Positions 48,164 through 57,400 are shown, counted from the stretch's first letter. The stretch: DNA of 64,000 bases from Microbacterium gorillae (GCF_000826185.2 NZ_LN648872.1:62001-126000), one strand, 5' to 3'. Notes: generated from the letters alone by a model not told the origin. Made by a program: numbers and translations.

Positions 48164-48994
48164 ATGACCTTCTTCCGCGACGCGTCCGCGTCCGAATCGT
48201 CCCTGTCCTTCGACACCCGCGAGCCGGGTCCCGATCAGCGCTGGTCCACGTGGCCCGCATCCTCACCCACCGAGCGCGGTCCGCTGCCGCACCCGGACTG
48301 GTTGGTGACCTCCGCCGGCGCCTTCGACACCGAACTCGGCGTCGTCAAGACCGGCAAGGAGGCCGACGTCTTCCTCATCGAGCGGGCTGTGCCGGACACC
48401 CCCGGGTGTCTCCTCGCCGCCAAGCGGTACCGCGGTGCCGACACCAGCGACTTCCATCGCTCCGGTCAGTACGAAGAGGGTCGCAAGCTCCGTCGCTCAC
48501 GCGACCAGCGCGCGGTCGCGAAGAAGTCCTCGTACGGCCGGGCGGTCTCGGCCGGGCACTGGGCGGCATCCGAGTTCGCGGCGCTCTCGGCCGCGTACGC
48601 CGCCGGCGTCCCCGTTCCCTACCCGGTGCAGGTGAGCGGGACCGAGGTGCTGCTCGAATTCATCGGCGACGGTCGGGTGGCTGCGCCGCGGCTCGCGCAG
48701 ACGCGGTTGCGCGGCGCCGAACTGGATGACGCCCTCGGGCAGGTCCGGGAGATCCTGTGCGCGTTCTCCCGGGCCGGCCTCGCCCACGGGGACCTCTCCG
48801 CCTACAACCTCCTCCTGCATCGAGGACGGGTCGTGGTGATCGACCTGCCGCAGGTGGTCGATCTCGCGGCCAATCCGACCGGGGTGGACTTCCTGCATCG
48901 CGACGTCAAGAACGTGTGCGAATGGTTCGCTCGGCGCGGGTGCACGGTGGATGCGGACGAGGTGTTCGGCGAGGTGATCGCCCAGCTCTGGTGA
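48164..48994 (+). CDS. RIO-family atypical serine kinase
   Basis: A 276-residue RIO1-like protein kinase or ATPase. The nucleotide loop is VKTGKEADVFL (near residue 62), the catalytic loop HGDLSAYNLL (near 207) and the metal-binding segment VIDLPQVVD (near 226). RIO kinases mature ribosomes in eukaryotes and archaea; the bacterial role is poorly defined. ATG 48164 follows CCGGAGTAACC. The gene is preceded by a small ORF with a potential translational switch and followed by a lipoprotein gene with its own promoter. Confidence 0.9.
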   Translation: MTFFRDASASESSLSFDTREPGPDQRWSTWPASSPTERGPLPHPDWLVTSAGAFDTELGVVKTGKEADVFLIERAVPDTPGCLLAAKRYRGADTSDFHRSGQYEEGRKLRRSRDQRAVAKKSSYGRAVSAGHWAASEFAALSAAYAAGVPVPYPVQVSGTEVLLEFIGDGRVAAPRLAQTRLRGAELDDALGQVREILCAFSRAGLAHGDLSAYNLLLHRGRVVVIDLPQVVDLAANPTGVDFLHRDVKNVCEWFARRGCTVDADEVFGEVIAQLW

Positions 48995-49038
48995 GACCGG
49001 ACTGGGGATGCCGGGGCAGACGGGGCGTCGCGGTTGCC

Positions 49039-49044
49039 TATGAT
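49039..49044 (+). promoter_or_regulatory. -10 element of the lipoprotein gene
   Basis: TATGAT followed by six bases and ATG 49051. The best -10 match in the window, again at the leaderless spacing. Confidence 0.6.
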
Positions 49045-49050
49045 CGAATC

Positions 49051-50055
49051 ATGCGTTCGCGGCTGATCGGCTCCCTGCTCCTCGTGGCGGCAGTGGGCTT
49101 GGTGGCCGGCTGTGCGCCGCAGGCGTCGACCCCGCCCCCGACCACGTCGCCGTCCGCGTCGGCGGATGCGCAGGAGCCGGAACCGGCACCCACGGCGACC
49201 CCGGCCGCCGCTGAGGTCCCCTTCGATGGAGACTGTTCGCAACTGCTCAGCGTCGACGACCTCGTCGACCTGCTCGGCGAAGGCACGCAGGCCGTCGGGT
49301 CGGATCGGTCGAGCCCGCAGGCCGTGCTGTACCAGGCGCAGTTGCACGCGTCCGGCGGGATGTCCTGCCAGTGGTCCGGCATCGGGGGCACGATCTCGGT
49401 GTCGGTGCTGCCGTCGGCGATCGTGCCGGAGGCGGTGGTCGCGGAGAACGACACGGTCACCTGTGGCCCGGACCAGACCTGCGACGCGGCCGTCACCGCG
49501 GGGGAGAACTGGCTCAGTGTGTCCGCACCGACGGAGGATGCGGTGAAGTCGCTCCTCGCGAACGTCGGGGCACGCCTGATCGATGCGGGCTCGTCGCGGG
49601 CCGCGGAGTACCCGCCGGGTTCGTGGGCGCTCCCGTCCTGCGCGGAGGTGGCCACGCGCGCGGCCGCGGCCGCGGGATGGACCGATCCGACGGAGGGTTA
49701 CCCGAGCGATGTGAACCCGAGCGGTCACGTCAACGCCGTCCTGACCGCGCATGGCGCTCTGGGGTACTGCGGCCTCGGTGCGGACGGCAAAGCCGCGCGC
49801 GTCGTCGTGATGCCGGGCTTCGCCGCCGCCGAACTCCCCGATCTCGGTCTGGAGCCCATGGAGGTCCCGGGCGCGGACGCCGCTTACCTCACCGAAGGCG
49901 AAGCGGGACCCGGGGTGTACGCGACGGAGGGCGATAACACGGTCCTGGTCACGGGCTCATCCTCGGTCACGACGGCGGAGTTGACCGACATCGCCGCCGC
50001 CATGATCCGGGACGCGACCCCGCGTCCGACCCCGAGCCCCGAGGAGGGCGAATGA
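49051..50055 (+). CDS. Putative lipoprotein of unknown function
   Basis: A 334-residue secreted protein with a lipoprotein signal (MRSRLIGSLLL, lipobox LVAGC, Cys21) and a Pro/Ser/Thr/Ala linker to about residue 55. The mature part looks like two related halves, each with a Cys pair: GDCSQLLSVDDLVDLLG and SCQWSG in the first, LPSCAEVATRAAAAAGW and GYCGLGADG in the second. This suggests an internal duplication stabilised by disulfides. I do not recognise a named family. The stop overlaps the start of the next gene by four bases. Confidence 0.8.
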   Translation: MRSRLIGSLLLVAAVGLVAGCAPQASTPPPTTSPSASADAQEPEPAPTATPAAAEVPFDGDCSQLLSVDDLVDLLGEGTQAVGSDRSSPQAVLYQAQLHASGGMSCQWSGIGGTISVSVLPSAIVPEAVVAENDTVTCGPDQTCDAAVTAGENWLSVSAPTEDAVKSLLANVGARLIDAGSSRAAEYPPGSWALPSCAEVATRAAAAAGWTDPTEGYPSDVNPSGHVNAVLTAHGALGYCGLGADGKAARVVVMPGFAAAELPDLGLEPMEVPGADAAYLTEGEAGPGVYATEGDNTVLVTGSSSVTTAELTDIAAAMIRDATPRPTPSPEEGE

Positions 50056-50924
50056 GCGTCGCCGATACCCGCGTCACCTTCGCATCCGGTGCCGTGCACG
50101 GCACCGGGACGGTCGTGCTCGTCCACCACGACGCCGACGGAGCCGTGGTCGTGCTCGATGAGACCCCCTTCCACCCGGTCGATCACACGTGGCCGGACCA
50201 GCCGGGCGACACCGGCATCCTGCGCGCCGGAGGCGTCGAGCACGCCGTCGTGGACACGCTCATGGCGGCGGTGGATGCACACGGCGCCGTGGCCATCGGG
50301 ACGGAGATCCCGGTCAAGCGTGGCGAGGACGGCTGGACCTGGCTGGTCGCCCACCGGTTGGATCGCCCGGATGCACCCGTCGAGCTGGCCGTCGGGGCGA
50401 CCGTCGACGCCGAGGTCGACGCTGCGCGGAGGGCAGCCCTCAGCCGTGGGCACTCCGCCTGCCACCTGGCCGCGTTGGCGTTGAACGCGGCGACGACCGG
50501 TCTGTGGTCCAAGGACATCGGCCTGGACGCGTTGGGAGCGGCGAACTTCGACCTGCGGGCCGGGCAGTCCTCGCGCATCCGGCCGGACGGCAGCGTCGAC
50601 GAGTACCGCCTCGGCAAGAGCCTGCGCAGATCGGGTTTCGATGCCGCCTCGTTCGCCGCGGACCTCGATGCGCACCGGGACGTCATCAATGCGAAGCTGC
50701 GGGAATGGGTCGCCTCCGGTGCGCTCAGCCGGATCGAGACCGACGGGCCGACGATCGTGGACCGGCGCACCTGGCACTGCGTCCTGCCGGAGGGTGAGGC
50801 GGCGATCCTGTGCGGCGGCACGCACGTGTCCTCCCTCGGTGAGTTCGCCGAAGTGTCCGTCTCCTTCGCGCAGCCGGATGCGCAGACCGTCGTCATGACG
50901 ACCACGGCCGTTCCGGCGGAATGA
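50052..50924 (+). CDS. AlaX-like alanyl-tRNA editing or threonyl/alanyl-tRNA synthetase SAD-domain protein
   Basis: A free-standing relative of the AlaRS/ThrRS editing domain. The 290 residues have an N-terminal beta-barrel portion (TPFHPVDHTWPDQPGD), then the zinc-binding histidines in RGHSACHLAALAL (near residue 133) and the CGGTHVSSLGE motif near residue 253. Such proteins deacylate mischarged Ser- or Gly-tRNA-Ala. The gene overlaps its neighbours on both sides by four bases, forming a tight three-gene unit with the lipoprotein and GrpB genes. Confidence 0.85.
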   Translation: MSVADTRVTFASGAVHGTGTVVLVHHDADGAVVVLDETPFHPVDHTWPDQPGDTGILRAGGVEHAVVDTLMAAVDAHGAVAIGTEIPVKRGEDGWTWLVAHRLDRPDAPVELAVGATVDAEVDAARRAALSRGHSACHLAALALNAATTGLWSKDIGLDALGAANFDLRAGQSSRIRPDGSVDEYRLGKSLRRSGFDAASFAADLDAHRDVINAKLREWVASGALSRIETDGPTIVDRRTWHCVLPEGEAAILCGGTHVSSLGEFAEVSVSFAQPDAQTVVMTTTAVPAE

Positions 50925-51520
50925 GTCATCCCGCGCGGCTGGTCTCTTCCACGCCGGAATGGGCGGAACGCGGGGCGGCGGAAGCGGACCGCGTTCGCGT
51001 CGCGCTGCGCGGGCTCGCCGACGCGGGGACGGACGTCGAGCACATCGGATCGACCTCGGTCCCGGGGCTGGCAGCCAAGCCGATCCTCGATCTGCAGGCG
51101 CGCGTGCCCGTGCTGCCGACCCTCGCCGCGCTCGGCGACGCTCTGGCGCCCCTCGGCTACGAACCCGTCGCGGTCGGCTCCCGAGCGGATTCGCCCGGCG
51201 TGACCTCCGACATTCCGCGCCCGGACACCGACCCCGATCCCCGCACGCACGTCAAGCGCATGCTGGGCCGGCGCGGACCGGACGGTGAGCCGACGACGAT
51301 CCTGCACGTTCGCCGCACCGATTCACCGTTCGCGGCGTTCGTCCTCGCCTTCCGGGACTGGCTGCGGGCGGATCCCGCTCACGCCGCGCGCTATCTCGCG
51401 GTGAAATCAGCGCTCGTCGCGCGGCACGCCGACGACGCGGACTACGACGATTACACCCGAGGGAAGTCCGCCTTCCTGGACGAGGCGCAGCGCGAGATGG
51501 GCTGGCCTGCAGCCGACTGA
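50921..51520 (+). CDS. GrpB (UPF0157) family protein
   Basis: A 199-residue nucleotidyltransferase-fold protein. Family motifs are HIGSTSVPGLAAKPILDL and the C-terminal YDDYTRGKSAFL. Its substrate is unknown; related proteins are seen fused to dephospho-CoA kinase in some actinobacteria. It starts within the stop of the AlaX-like gene. The downstream gene is convergent and a hairpin separates them. Confidence 0.87.
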   Translation: MSHPARLVSSTPEWAERGAAEADRVRVALRGLADAGTDVEHIGSTSVPGLAAKPILDLQARVPVLPTLAALGDALAPLGYEPVAVGSRADSPGVTSDIPRPDTDPDPRTHVKRMLGRRGPDGEPTTILHVRRTDSPFAAFVLAFRDWLRADPAHAARYLAVKSALVARHADDADYDDYTRGKSAFLDEAQREMGWPAAD

Positions 51521-51552
51521 CATCCCTCCCCGAACACAGCGGCGGGTCCCGC

Positions 51553-51595
51553 GCCCGACATGCCGCAGCATACGGCCACACGCACGGCGTGTCGG
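51553..51595. terminator. Hairpin between convergent grpB-like and pcp genes
   Basis: CCCGACATGCCG pairs with CGGCGTGTCGGG (12 bp with one T-G pair) around a 19-base loop. The position between two convergent genes suggests a bidirectional terminator. Confidence 0.6.
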
Positions 51596-51629
51596 GGATG
51601 ATCCCCGCTCGTGTGTCGGCGGCGGCGGG

Positions 51630-52259
51630 TCAGTGCAGGGTGCCGGCCGAGGTGGACAGGTCCGGACCTCCGGCGAGGGCGGTGTCGACGGCGATGCGGA
51701 CGGCGCGGACGAGGTCGGCCGCCGGCAGGGAGGGCGTGTCTTCCGGGGCGTGTTCGGTGTCCCACGGGACGTGGATGAAGCCGACGCGCGCGTGCGGGGC
51801 CGCGTCCAGTCCGGTGGCGAAGACGTGGTTGCAGACGAAGGTGCCCGCCGTCAGGGACACTGCGGCGGGGATGTCGGCCGCCGAGATCGCGGCGGCGACG
51901 GCCTTCACCGGCAGGGTCGCGAACCCTGCCGCGGCCGCCCCGGGCACGGATGGCACATCGATCGGCTGAGCACCGTCGTTATCCGGAATGCGAGCGTCCT
52001 GCAGGTTCACCGCGACCCGCTCCACCGACACCGCGGATCGTCCGCCGGCGAGTCCGACCGAGATCACCACGTCGGGGGAGTGCCGGCTGATGAGCTCACG
52101 CAGCCGGACCGCGGAGGACGTGAACGCGACGGGAAGGATCTCCGCGACGAGCTCGTCCGGCCCGCTCCACTGCGCGGCGACCGCACGCACGGCGTCTCCG
52201 CTCGGGTTGGTCGCATCTCCCGCGAAGGGGTCGAAGCCGGTCAGCAGCACGATCGCCAT
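51630..52259 (-). CDS. pcp: Pyroglutamyl-peptidase I
   Basis: Cysteine peptidase that removes N-terminal pyroglutamate from peptides. The 209 residues show the catalytic triad in place: Glu80 in SVERVAVN, Cys143 in AGTFVCNHVF and His163 in GFIHVPW. The start motif LLTGFDPFAGDATNPS is typical. ATG 52259 is leaderless on the minus strand: TAGCGT, GGGGAC, ATG. It is divergent from proS. Confidence 0.94.
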   Translation of the reverse strand: MAIVLLTGFDPFAGDATNPSGDAVRAVAAQWSGPDELVAEILPVAFTSSAVRLRELISRHSPDVVISVGLAGGRSAVSVERVAVNLQDARIPDNDGAQPIDVPSVPGAAAAGFATLPVKAVAAAISAADIPAAVSLTAGTFVCNHVFATGLDAAPHARVGFIHVPWDTEHAPEDTPSLPAADLVRAVRIAVDTALAGGPDLSTSAGTLH

Positions 52260-52314
52260 GTCCCCACGCTAGCGGCCGCAGGGGAGCGCTCCGACGGCGG
52301 AATAGGATGGACGG

Positions 52315-54069
52315 GTGGTCACACGTCTGTCGAATTACTTCCTCCGCACCCTCCGCGACGACCCCGCCGACGCCGAAGTCACGAGCCACAAGTTGCTCGT
52401 GCGCGCCGGGTACATCCGTCGCGCCGCCCCGGGCATCTTCACCTGGTTGCCACTGGGCCTGAAGGTCAAGGGCCGCATCGAGGCCATCATCCGCGAGGAG
52501 ATGGGCAACGCCGGTGCCTTCGAAGTGCACTTCCCGGCGCTGCTGCCGCGCGACCCGTACGAGGCGTCCGGACGCTGGACCACCTACGGCGACGGCATCT
52601 TCCGCCTGCAGGATCGCAAGGGTGCCGACTACCTCCTCGCGCCGACGCACGAGGAGATGTTCACCCTGCTGGTGAAGGACCTGTACTCCTCGTACAAGGA
52701 CCTGCCGCTGACGATCTACCAGATCCAGGACAAGTACCGCGATGAGGCGCGCCCGCGCGCGGGCCTCCTGCGCGGTCGTGAGTTCACGATGAAGGACGCG
52801 TACTCGTTCGACGCCAGCGACGCCGGTCTCGAGCGCTCCTACCAGGCCCAGCGGGACGCCTACGAGCGCATCTTCCAGCGCCTGGGCATGGAGTACGTCA
52901 TCGTCAACGCCGACAACGGCCTGATGGGGGGCGCTCGCAGCGAGGAGTTCCTGCACCCGACGGCCGTCGGTGAGGACACCTTCGTCCGCTCCGCCGGTGG
53001 CTACGCGGCCAACGTCGAGGCGTACGTCACCACCGCGCCCGAGGCCCGCTCCTTCGACGGACTCCCCGAGCCGGTCATCTACGACTCGCCGAACACGCCC
53101 ACGATCGAGACGCTCGTGGCGCACACGAACGAGGTCCTGGACGGCGAGTACACCGCCGCGGACACGCTGAAGAACGTGGTCCTGGCCCTGACGCACCCGG
53201 ACGGCACGCGCGAGCTCGTCGTGGTCGGCGTGCCCGGTGACCGCGAGATCGACGACAAGCGGCTCGAAGTCGCCTTCGCGCCCGCCGAGGCGGAGCCGGC
53301 GACGGCGGAGGACTTCGAGCGCAACCCGCTGCTGGTCAAGGGCTACATCGGTCCGTGGTCCGAGCAGGGTGCGATCCTCGGCGAGGAGTCCGCGACCGGG
53401 ATCCGCTACCTGCTGGACCCGCGCGTCGCCGACGGCACGAGCTGGATCACCGGAGCCAACATCGACCAGAAGCACGTGCACTCGCTCGTGGCCGGACGGG
53501 ACTTCACCGCCGACGGCACGATCGACGTCGCGAACGTCCGCGCCGGAGACCCGGCACCGGACGGCTCCGGAGCCGTCGAGCTCGCCCGCGGCATGGAGAT
53601 CGGACACGTCTTCCAGCTCGGTCGCTTCTTCGCCGAGACGCTGGGACTGAAGGTCCTGGACGAGAACGGCAAGCTCGTCACCGTCACGATGGGCTCGTAC
53701 GGCATCGGCGTGACCCGCATCCTCGCGGCGCTCGCGGAGCTGAACAACGACTACAAGGGTCTCGTCTGGCCCGAGGCGATCGCTCCGTTCGACGTGCACG
53801 TCGTCGCCGCCGGTCGCGACCAGCTCGCGTTCGAGCTGGCCGAGAAGGCCGCCGCCGACCTCGAGGCGGCCGGCAAGGACGTCCTCTACGACGACCGTCC
53901 GAAGACGTCGCCGGGCGTGAAGTTCGGTGATGCCGAGCTGATCGGCGTCCCGCGCGTGCTCGTCATCGGCCGCGGCGCGGCGGACGGCGAGGGTGAGCTG
54001 TGGGACCGCCGCTCCGGCGAGCGCGAGACCCTACCGATCGCCGACGCGATCGCCCGCCTCACCGCCTGA
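52315..54069 (+). CDS. proS: Prolyl-tRNA synthetase
   Basis: Class II synthetase of the bacterial type, with the editing insertion between motifs 2 and 3. The 584 residues have motif 1 around [13 protein letters not shown], motif 2 as [17 protein letters not shown], and motif 3 as [14 protein letters not shown]; the insertion (about 225-395) contains the YxAxxExA-like [16 protein letters not shown] 52315 is leaderless: TAGGAT, GGACGG, GTG. Part of the dxr-rseP-ispG-proS-nusA neighbourhood. Confidence 0.97.
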   Translation: MVTRLSNYFLRTLRDDPADAEVTSHKLLVRAGYIRRAAPGIFTWLPLGLKVKGRIEAIIREEMGNAGAFEVHFPALLPRDPYEASGRWTTYGDGIFRLQDRKGADYLLAPTHEEMFTLLVKDLYSSYKDLPLTIYQIQDKYRDEARPRAGLLRGREFTMKDAYSFDASDAGLERSYQAQRDAYERIFQRLGMEYVIVNADNGLMGGARSEEFLHPTAVGEDTFVRSAGGYAANVEAYVTTAPEARSFDGLPEPVIYDSPNTPTIETLVAHTNEVLDGEYTAADTLKNVVLALTHPDGTRELVVVGVPGDREIDDKRLEVAFAPAEAEPATAEDFERNPLLVKGYIGPWSEQGAILGEESATGIRYLLDPRVADGTSWITGANIDQKHVHSLVAGRDFTADGTIDVANVRAGDPAPDGSGAVELARGMEIGHVFQLGRFFAETLGLKVLDENGKLVTVTMGSYGIGVTRILAALAELNNDYKGLVWPEAIAPFDVHVVAAGRDQLAFELAEKAAADLEAAGKDVLYDDRPKTSPGVKFGDAELIGVPRVLVIGRGAADGEGELWDRRSGERETLPIADAIARLTA

Positions 54070-54090
54070 CACACACGTACCGACATCCCG

Positions 54091-54207
54091 GACGCTCTCA
54101 TCTTCGGCACTTCCAGCGCCGCAGAACTGTCGCGGATGAGAGCAACCCCGGGTCGCTCTCATCCGCGACAGTTGTCGCGCGATCGAAGTGACGGAAGTGG
54201 GAGCGAC
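54091..54207. repeat. Pair of palindromic elements, family B
   Basis: Two units of about 57 bp: the first opens with GACGCTCTCA and closes with GGATGAGAGC; the second opens with GTCGCTCTCA and closes with GAAGTGGGAGCGAC. They are related to the pair at 15994-16109. The position is the same in kind: between two convergent genes (proS and DUF1206). Confidence 0.8.
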
Positions 54208-54217
54208 GGGCGCGGGA

Positions 54218-55030
54218 TCAGAGGTCCTCGTAACGCGCCCGCAGCATGCAGAACAGGCCGTACGCGATCAGGCCGATGCCGACGACCGCGACGCTGACGG
54301 GACCCAGGGGCGTGCCCATCAGAGTGTGCAGCGCGCCGTCCATGCCGCCGGCTTTATCCGGGTCTGAGGTGATCGCCGCGGTGAGGATCAGGATGCCCAT
54401 GATGAGCAGGGCGATTCCCTTGGCCAGGTAGCCGATCAAGCCGAGTGCGAGCACGGTGGAGCGGCCCGTGCCGTCCGGGATGCTCATCGTCTTCTCGAAG
54501 CCGCGTCGGATGCCGATCACGCCGAAACCGATGCCGACCGCGGCGATCGCCACACCGACGAGACCGAGCACGATCGGTCCGCCGGGCAGGTGCAGCACGT
54601 CCTGGCTGGCGGTCTGCGCGGACTTGTCGCCGTTGCTGCGGGCGCCCATCGCGATCTTCGCCGACGTGAATCCGACGGCGGCGTACGCGATCGCCTTCGC
54701 CCACGCGGTCACGCGCCGGCCCCACTTCTTGGCTTCGCCCTTGGCGCCGCCCCCGCCGAAGACGAGCAGCCCGTCCAGCAGGTAGTAGACGGCGAGTCCC
54801 CACAGCGCGATGGCGATGACCCACAGCAGGACGAAGCCGAAGGGCGCACCGGCGATCGCGGCCAGGGCGCCGTTCTGGTCGCCGTCGGCCCGTCCGCCGA
54901 ACGCGATCACCAGCGCGATGATCCCGATGATCACGTGCACCGCACCCGTGGCCACGAAGCCGCCGCGAGCGAGCGCGCGGACCGTGGAACTGCGCTGCGC
55001 TTCGGCAGCCTTCTGCTTGACCTCGCCCAT
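54218..55030 (-). CDS. DUF1206 membrane protein
   Basis: A 270-residue membrane protein with six hydrophobic segments arranged as three similar two-helix repeats, each beginning with a segment like ARGGFVATGAVHVIIGIIAL, AYAAVGFTSAKIA or GYLAKGIALLIMGI. This is the DUF1206 layout. Function is unknown. It is divergent from the LOG-family gene and convergent with proS across a repeat pair. Confidence 0.88.
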   Translation of the reverse strand: MGEVKQKAAEAQRSSTVRALARGGFVATGAVHVIIGIIALVIAFGGRADGDQNGALAAIAGAPFGFVLLWVIAIALWGLAVYYLLDGLLVFGGGGAKGEAKKWGRRVTAWAKAIAYAAVGFTSAKIAMGARSNGDKSAQTASQDVLHLPGGPIVLGLVGVAIAAVGIGFGVIGIRRGFEKTMSIPDGTGRSTVLALGLIGYLAKGIALLIMGILILTAAITSDPDKAGGMDGALHTLMGTPLGPVSVAVVGIGLIAYGLFCMLRARYEDL

Positions 55031-55164
55031 GCGTCCCCGTCCTCGTGCCCCTTCACAGTACGGCGCGCGCGACGGCGGCGGGAGGTGGGTCAGTGATCCC
55101 GCTCGGGAGCGCGCCGACCGCCCCGGAGCATGACAGTCTGGATGCAGCGAGAACCGGAGGGGCC

Positions 55165-56271
55165 ATGACCGAACACACCGAGATCGACGCCGACATCGAG
55201 GATGACGGGCTCCCGCCGGCGGTCGTCGCGGACCTGCGCCACCTCATCACGGAGGCGGGGGTGAGCGCGAACGCGTCCCTGATCCGCCGCATCCTGGAGA
55301 CCGGGCTGGAGCTCGGCCGCGACGGCACCGAGCGATTGAACCTCAAGATCACGGCGTCCGCACTCGCCGAGATGCGCGACGCCTTCCGCCTGTACCAGCC
55401 GTTCACGGGCGTGCCGAAGGTCACCGTGTTCGGGTCCGCCCGCACGAAATCGGACGACCCGCTGTACCGCGCCGCACATGACATCGCCGCCCAGCTCGCG
55501 CGAGCCGGCTGGATGGTCATCACGGGTGCCGGGCCCGGCATCATGCAGGCCGCGGCCGAGGGCGCGGGACCGGACAGCGCGATCGGCGTGTCCATCCGGC
55601 TGCCGTTCGAGGAGAAGCCGAATGACGCGATGGCGAACGGCGCCCACCACGTGGCGATGAAGTACTTCTTCACCCGCAAGCTCATGCTGATGAAGGAATC
55701 CAGCGGCTTCGTCTGCGTCCCGGGCGGCTTCGGCACGATGGACGAGATGTTCGAGCTGCTCACCCTGCAGCAGACCGGCAAGGCCGAGCCGGTGCCGATC
55801 GTGCTGCTGGATGAGAAGGGCGGAACGTTCTGGCAGGGCCTGAAGCGCTTCGTCACGGAGCAGATGATCCCGTCCGGCGTGGTCTCCGCCGACGACCTCG
55901 ACCGTGTACTGATCACGGATTCGGTTGAAGCGGCTGAGGCCGAGATCACCGGCTTCTGGCGGAACTACGATTCGCTGCGGTGGGTGGGGGATCTGCTCGT
56001 GCTCCGCCTGAACGCCCCACCGACCCCGGCGGAGGTGGACGAGCTGAACGCGCGCTTCGGAAACCTGCTCAGCTCCGGTCGGATCGAGGCGCGCGGTCCG
56101 CTGGCCCCCGAAGTGGCCGACGGTGACGTGCCCGATCTGCCGCGGCTGGTCATGCATTTCAACCCGTACAAGGTCGGACACCTGTTCCACGTCATCCGCG
56201 CGATCAACGACCTGCCCTCCGCGCCGGCGCGTGTGACCGCCGGAACGAACAATCCGGACCCGCACGCCTGA
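55165..56271 (+). CDS. LOG-family protein (lysine decarboxylase-like, cytokinin-activating type)
   Basis: A 368-residue Rossmann-fold protein with the LOG motif PGGFGTMDE and the GAGPGIMQAAAEGA segment. LOG proteins cleave ribose 5-phosphate from nucleotides; the physiological substrate here is unknown. It has an N-terminal extension and a C-terminal extra domain relative to plant LOG. I take ATG 55165, which follows GGAGGGGCC; an upstream in-frame ATG at 55045 would add sequence of unlikely composition. It lies where rimP is expected before nusA. Confidence 0.87.
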   Translation: MTEHTEIDADIEDDGLPPAVVADLRHLITEAGVSANASLIRRILETGLELGRDGTERLNLKITASALAEMRDAFRLYQPFTGVPKVTVFGSARTKSDDPLYRAAHDIAAQLARAGWMVITGAGPGIMQAAAEGAGPDSAIGVSIRLPFEEKPNDAMANGAHHVAMKYFFTRKLMLMKESSGFVCVPGGFGTMDEMFELLTLQQTGKAEPVPIVLLDEKGGTFWQGLKRFVTEQMIPSGVVSADDLDRVLITDSVEAAEAEITGFWRNYDSLRWVGDLLVLRLNAPPTPAEVDELNARFGNLLSSGRIEARGPLAPEVADGDVPDLPRLVMHFNPYKVGHLFHVIRAINDLPSAPARVTAGTNNPDPHA

Positions 56272-56310
56272 CGGCCGTGGACACCCGGTTCGAGGTGCCG
56301 AGCGCTCGGG

Positions 56311-56316
56311 TAGACT
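56311..56316 (+). promoter_or_regulatory. -10 element of the nusA operon
   Basis: TAGACT, six bases before the ATG of a nine-codon ORF (56323) that precedes nusA. This would start transcription at or next to that ATG, so the operon message would open with the small ORF. Confidence 0.5.
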
Positions 56317-56322
56317 GTACGG

Positions 56323-56352
56323 ATGCCCCGTCGCGGGCGAAGAGCTGAATAG
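56323..56352 (+). CDS. Nine-codon leaderless upstream ORF before nusA
   Basis: ATG 56323 opens MPRRGRRAE and ends at TAG 56350-56352, whose last bases overlap the AGGGAGG ribosome binding site of nusA. Strongly basic composition. Short leaderless ORFs before operons are known in mycobacteria. Whether it is translated is not shown by sequence alone. Confidence 0.4.
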   Translation: MPRRGRRAE

Positions 56353-56362
56353 GGAGGCCCTC

Positions 56363-57352
56363 GTGGAGATCGATCTCGGACTGCTGCGCACCATCGAGCG
56401 TGAGAAGGAGATCCCGTTCGACGAACTGGCGCGGATCATCGAGCAGGCCGTGCTGACCGCGTACGCGAAGCACACCTCTCCGACCGGTGAGCCGATCGAG
56501 GGCGCCCGCGCCTCCCTGGACCGCAGGACCGGTCACGTCGCCGTCTACGTTCCCGTCACGGACGACGAAGGCGCCATCATCGGCGAAGAAGAGCACATGC
56601 CCGATGACTTCGGCCGGATCGCGGCATACGCGGCCAAGCAGGTCATCAGCCAGCGCCTGCGCGACATCGCCGACGACGCCGTGCTCGGCGAGTTCCGCGG
56701 CAAGGAGGGCGACATCGTCGCGGGCGTGATCCAGCAGGGTCCGAACCCGAAGATGATCCACGTCGACCTCGGCTCGGTCGAGGCGATCCTTCCTCCCGAG
56801 GAGCAGGTGCCGGGTGAGGACTACTCGCACGGTCAGCGCATCCGCGTCTACGTCACGAGCGTCGCCAAGGGCACCAAGGGCCCGCAGATCACGGTGTCCC
56901 GGACGCACCCGGGCCTCGTTCGCAAGCTGTTCGCCCTCGAGGTGCCGGAGATCGCCAGCGGTGTCGTGACGATCGAGTCGCTCGCCCGCGAGGCCGGCCA
57001 CCGCACCAAGATCGCGGTCCTGGCCAGCGACCCCGCGATCAACGCCAAGGGCGCGTGCATCGGAGAGCTCGGCCGCCGCGTGCGCGCGGTCACCGAGGAG
57101 CTCTCCGGCGAGAAGATCGACATCGTCGACTACAGCCCGGACCTGCCGTCCTTCGTCGCCAGCGCGCTGTCGCCGGCGAAGGTGACCTCGGCCTTCGTGC
57201 TGGACGCCGCGACCAAGGCGGTCCGCGCCCTGGTGCCGGATTACCAGCTGTCCCTCGCGATCGGCAAGGAGGGGCAGAACGCCCGCCTCGCCGCCAAGCT
57301 GACCGGCGCGAAGATCGACATCCAGCCCGATTCGATCCTCGACGAGAACTGA
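56363..57352 (+). CDS. nusA: Transcription factor NusA
   Basis: RNA polymerase-associated factor acting in pausing, termination and antitermination. The 329 residues contain the N-terminal polymerase-binding domain (about 1-110), an S1 domain (around IVAGVIQQGPNPKMIHVDLG), and two KH domains (EVPEIASGVVTIESLAREAGHR, then LAIGKEGQNARLAAKLTG). As in other actinobacteria it ends after KH2, without the E. coli acidic repeats. GTG 56363 follows AGGGAGG. First gene of nusA-ylxR-infB-rbfA; rimP, which commonly precedes it, is absent from this slot. Confidence 0.96.
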   Translation: MEIDLGLLRTIEREKEIPFDELARIIEQAVLTAYAKHTSPTGEPIEGARASLDRRTGHVAVYVPVTDDEGAIIGEEEHMPDDFGRIAAYAAKQVISQRLRDIADDAVLGEFRGKEGDIVAGVIQQGPNPKMIHVDLGSVEAILPPEEQVPGEDYSHGQRIRVYVTSVAKGTKGPQITVSRTHPGLVRKLFALEVPEIASGVVTIESLAREAGHRTKIAVLASDPAINAKGACIGELGRRVRAVTEELSGEKIDIVDYSPDLPSFVASALSPAKVTSAFVLDAATKAVRALVPDYQLSLAIGKEGQNARLAAKLTGAKIDIQPDSILDEN

Positions 57353-57400
57353 CGCACGGCGCGACACACCGGGCGGTTCGGCCGCTCGGGGAGGTGTAGA

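Noticed and set aside
52262..52314. T-box leader upstream of proS
   Set aside because: The gap is only about 50 bp and a TAGGAT hexamer six bases before the GTG indicates a leaderless transcript.
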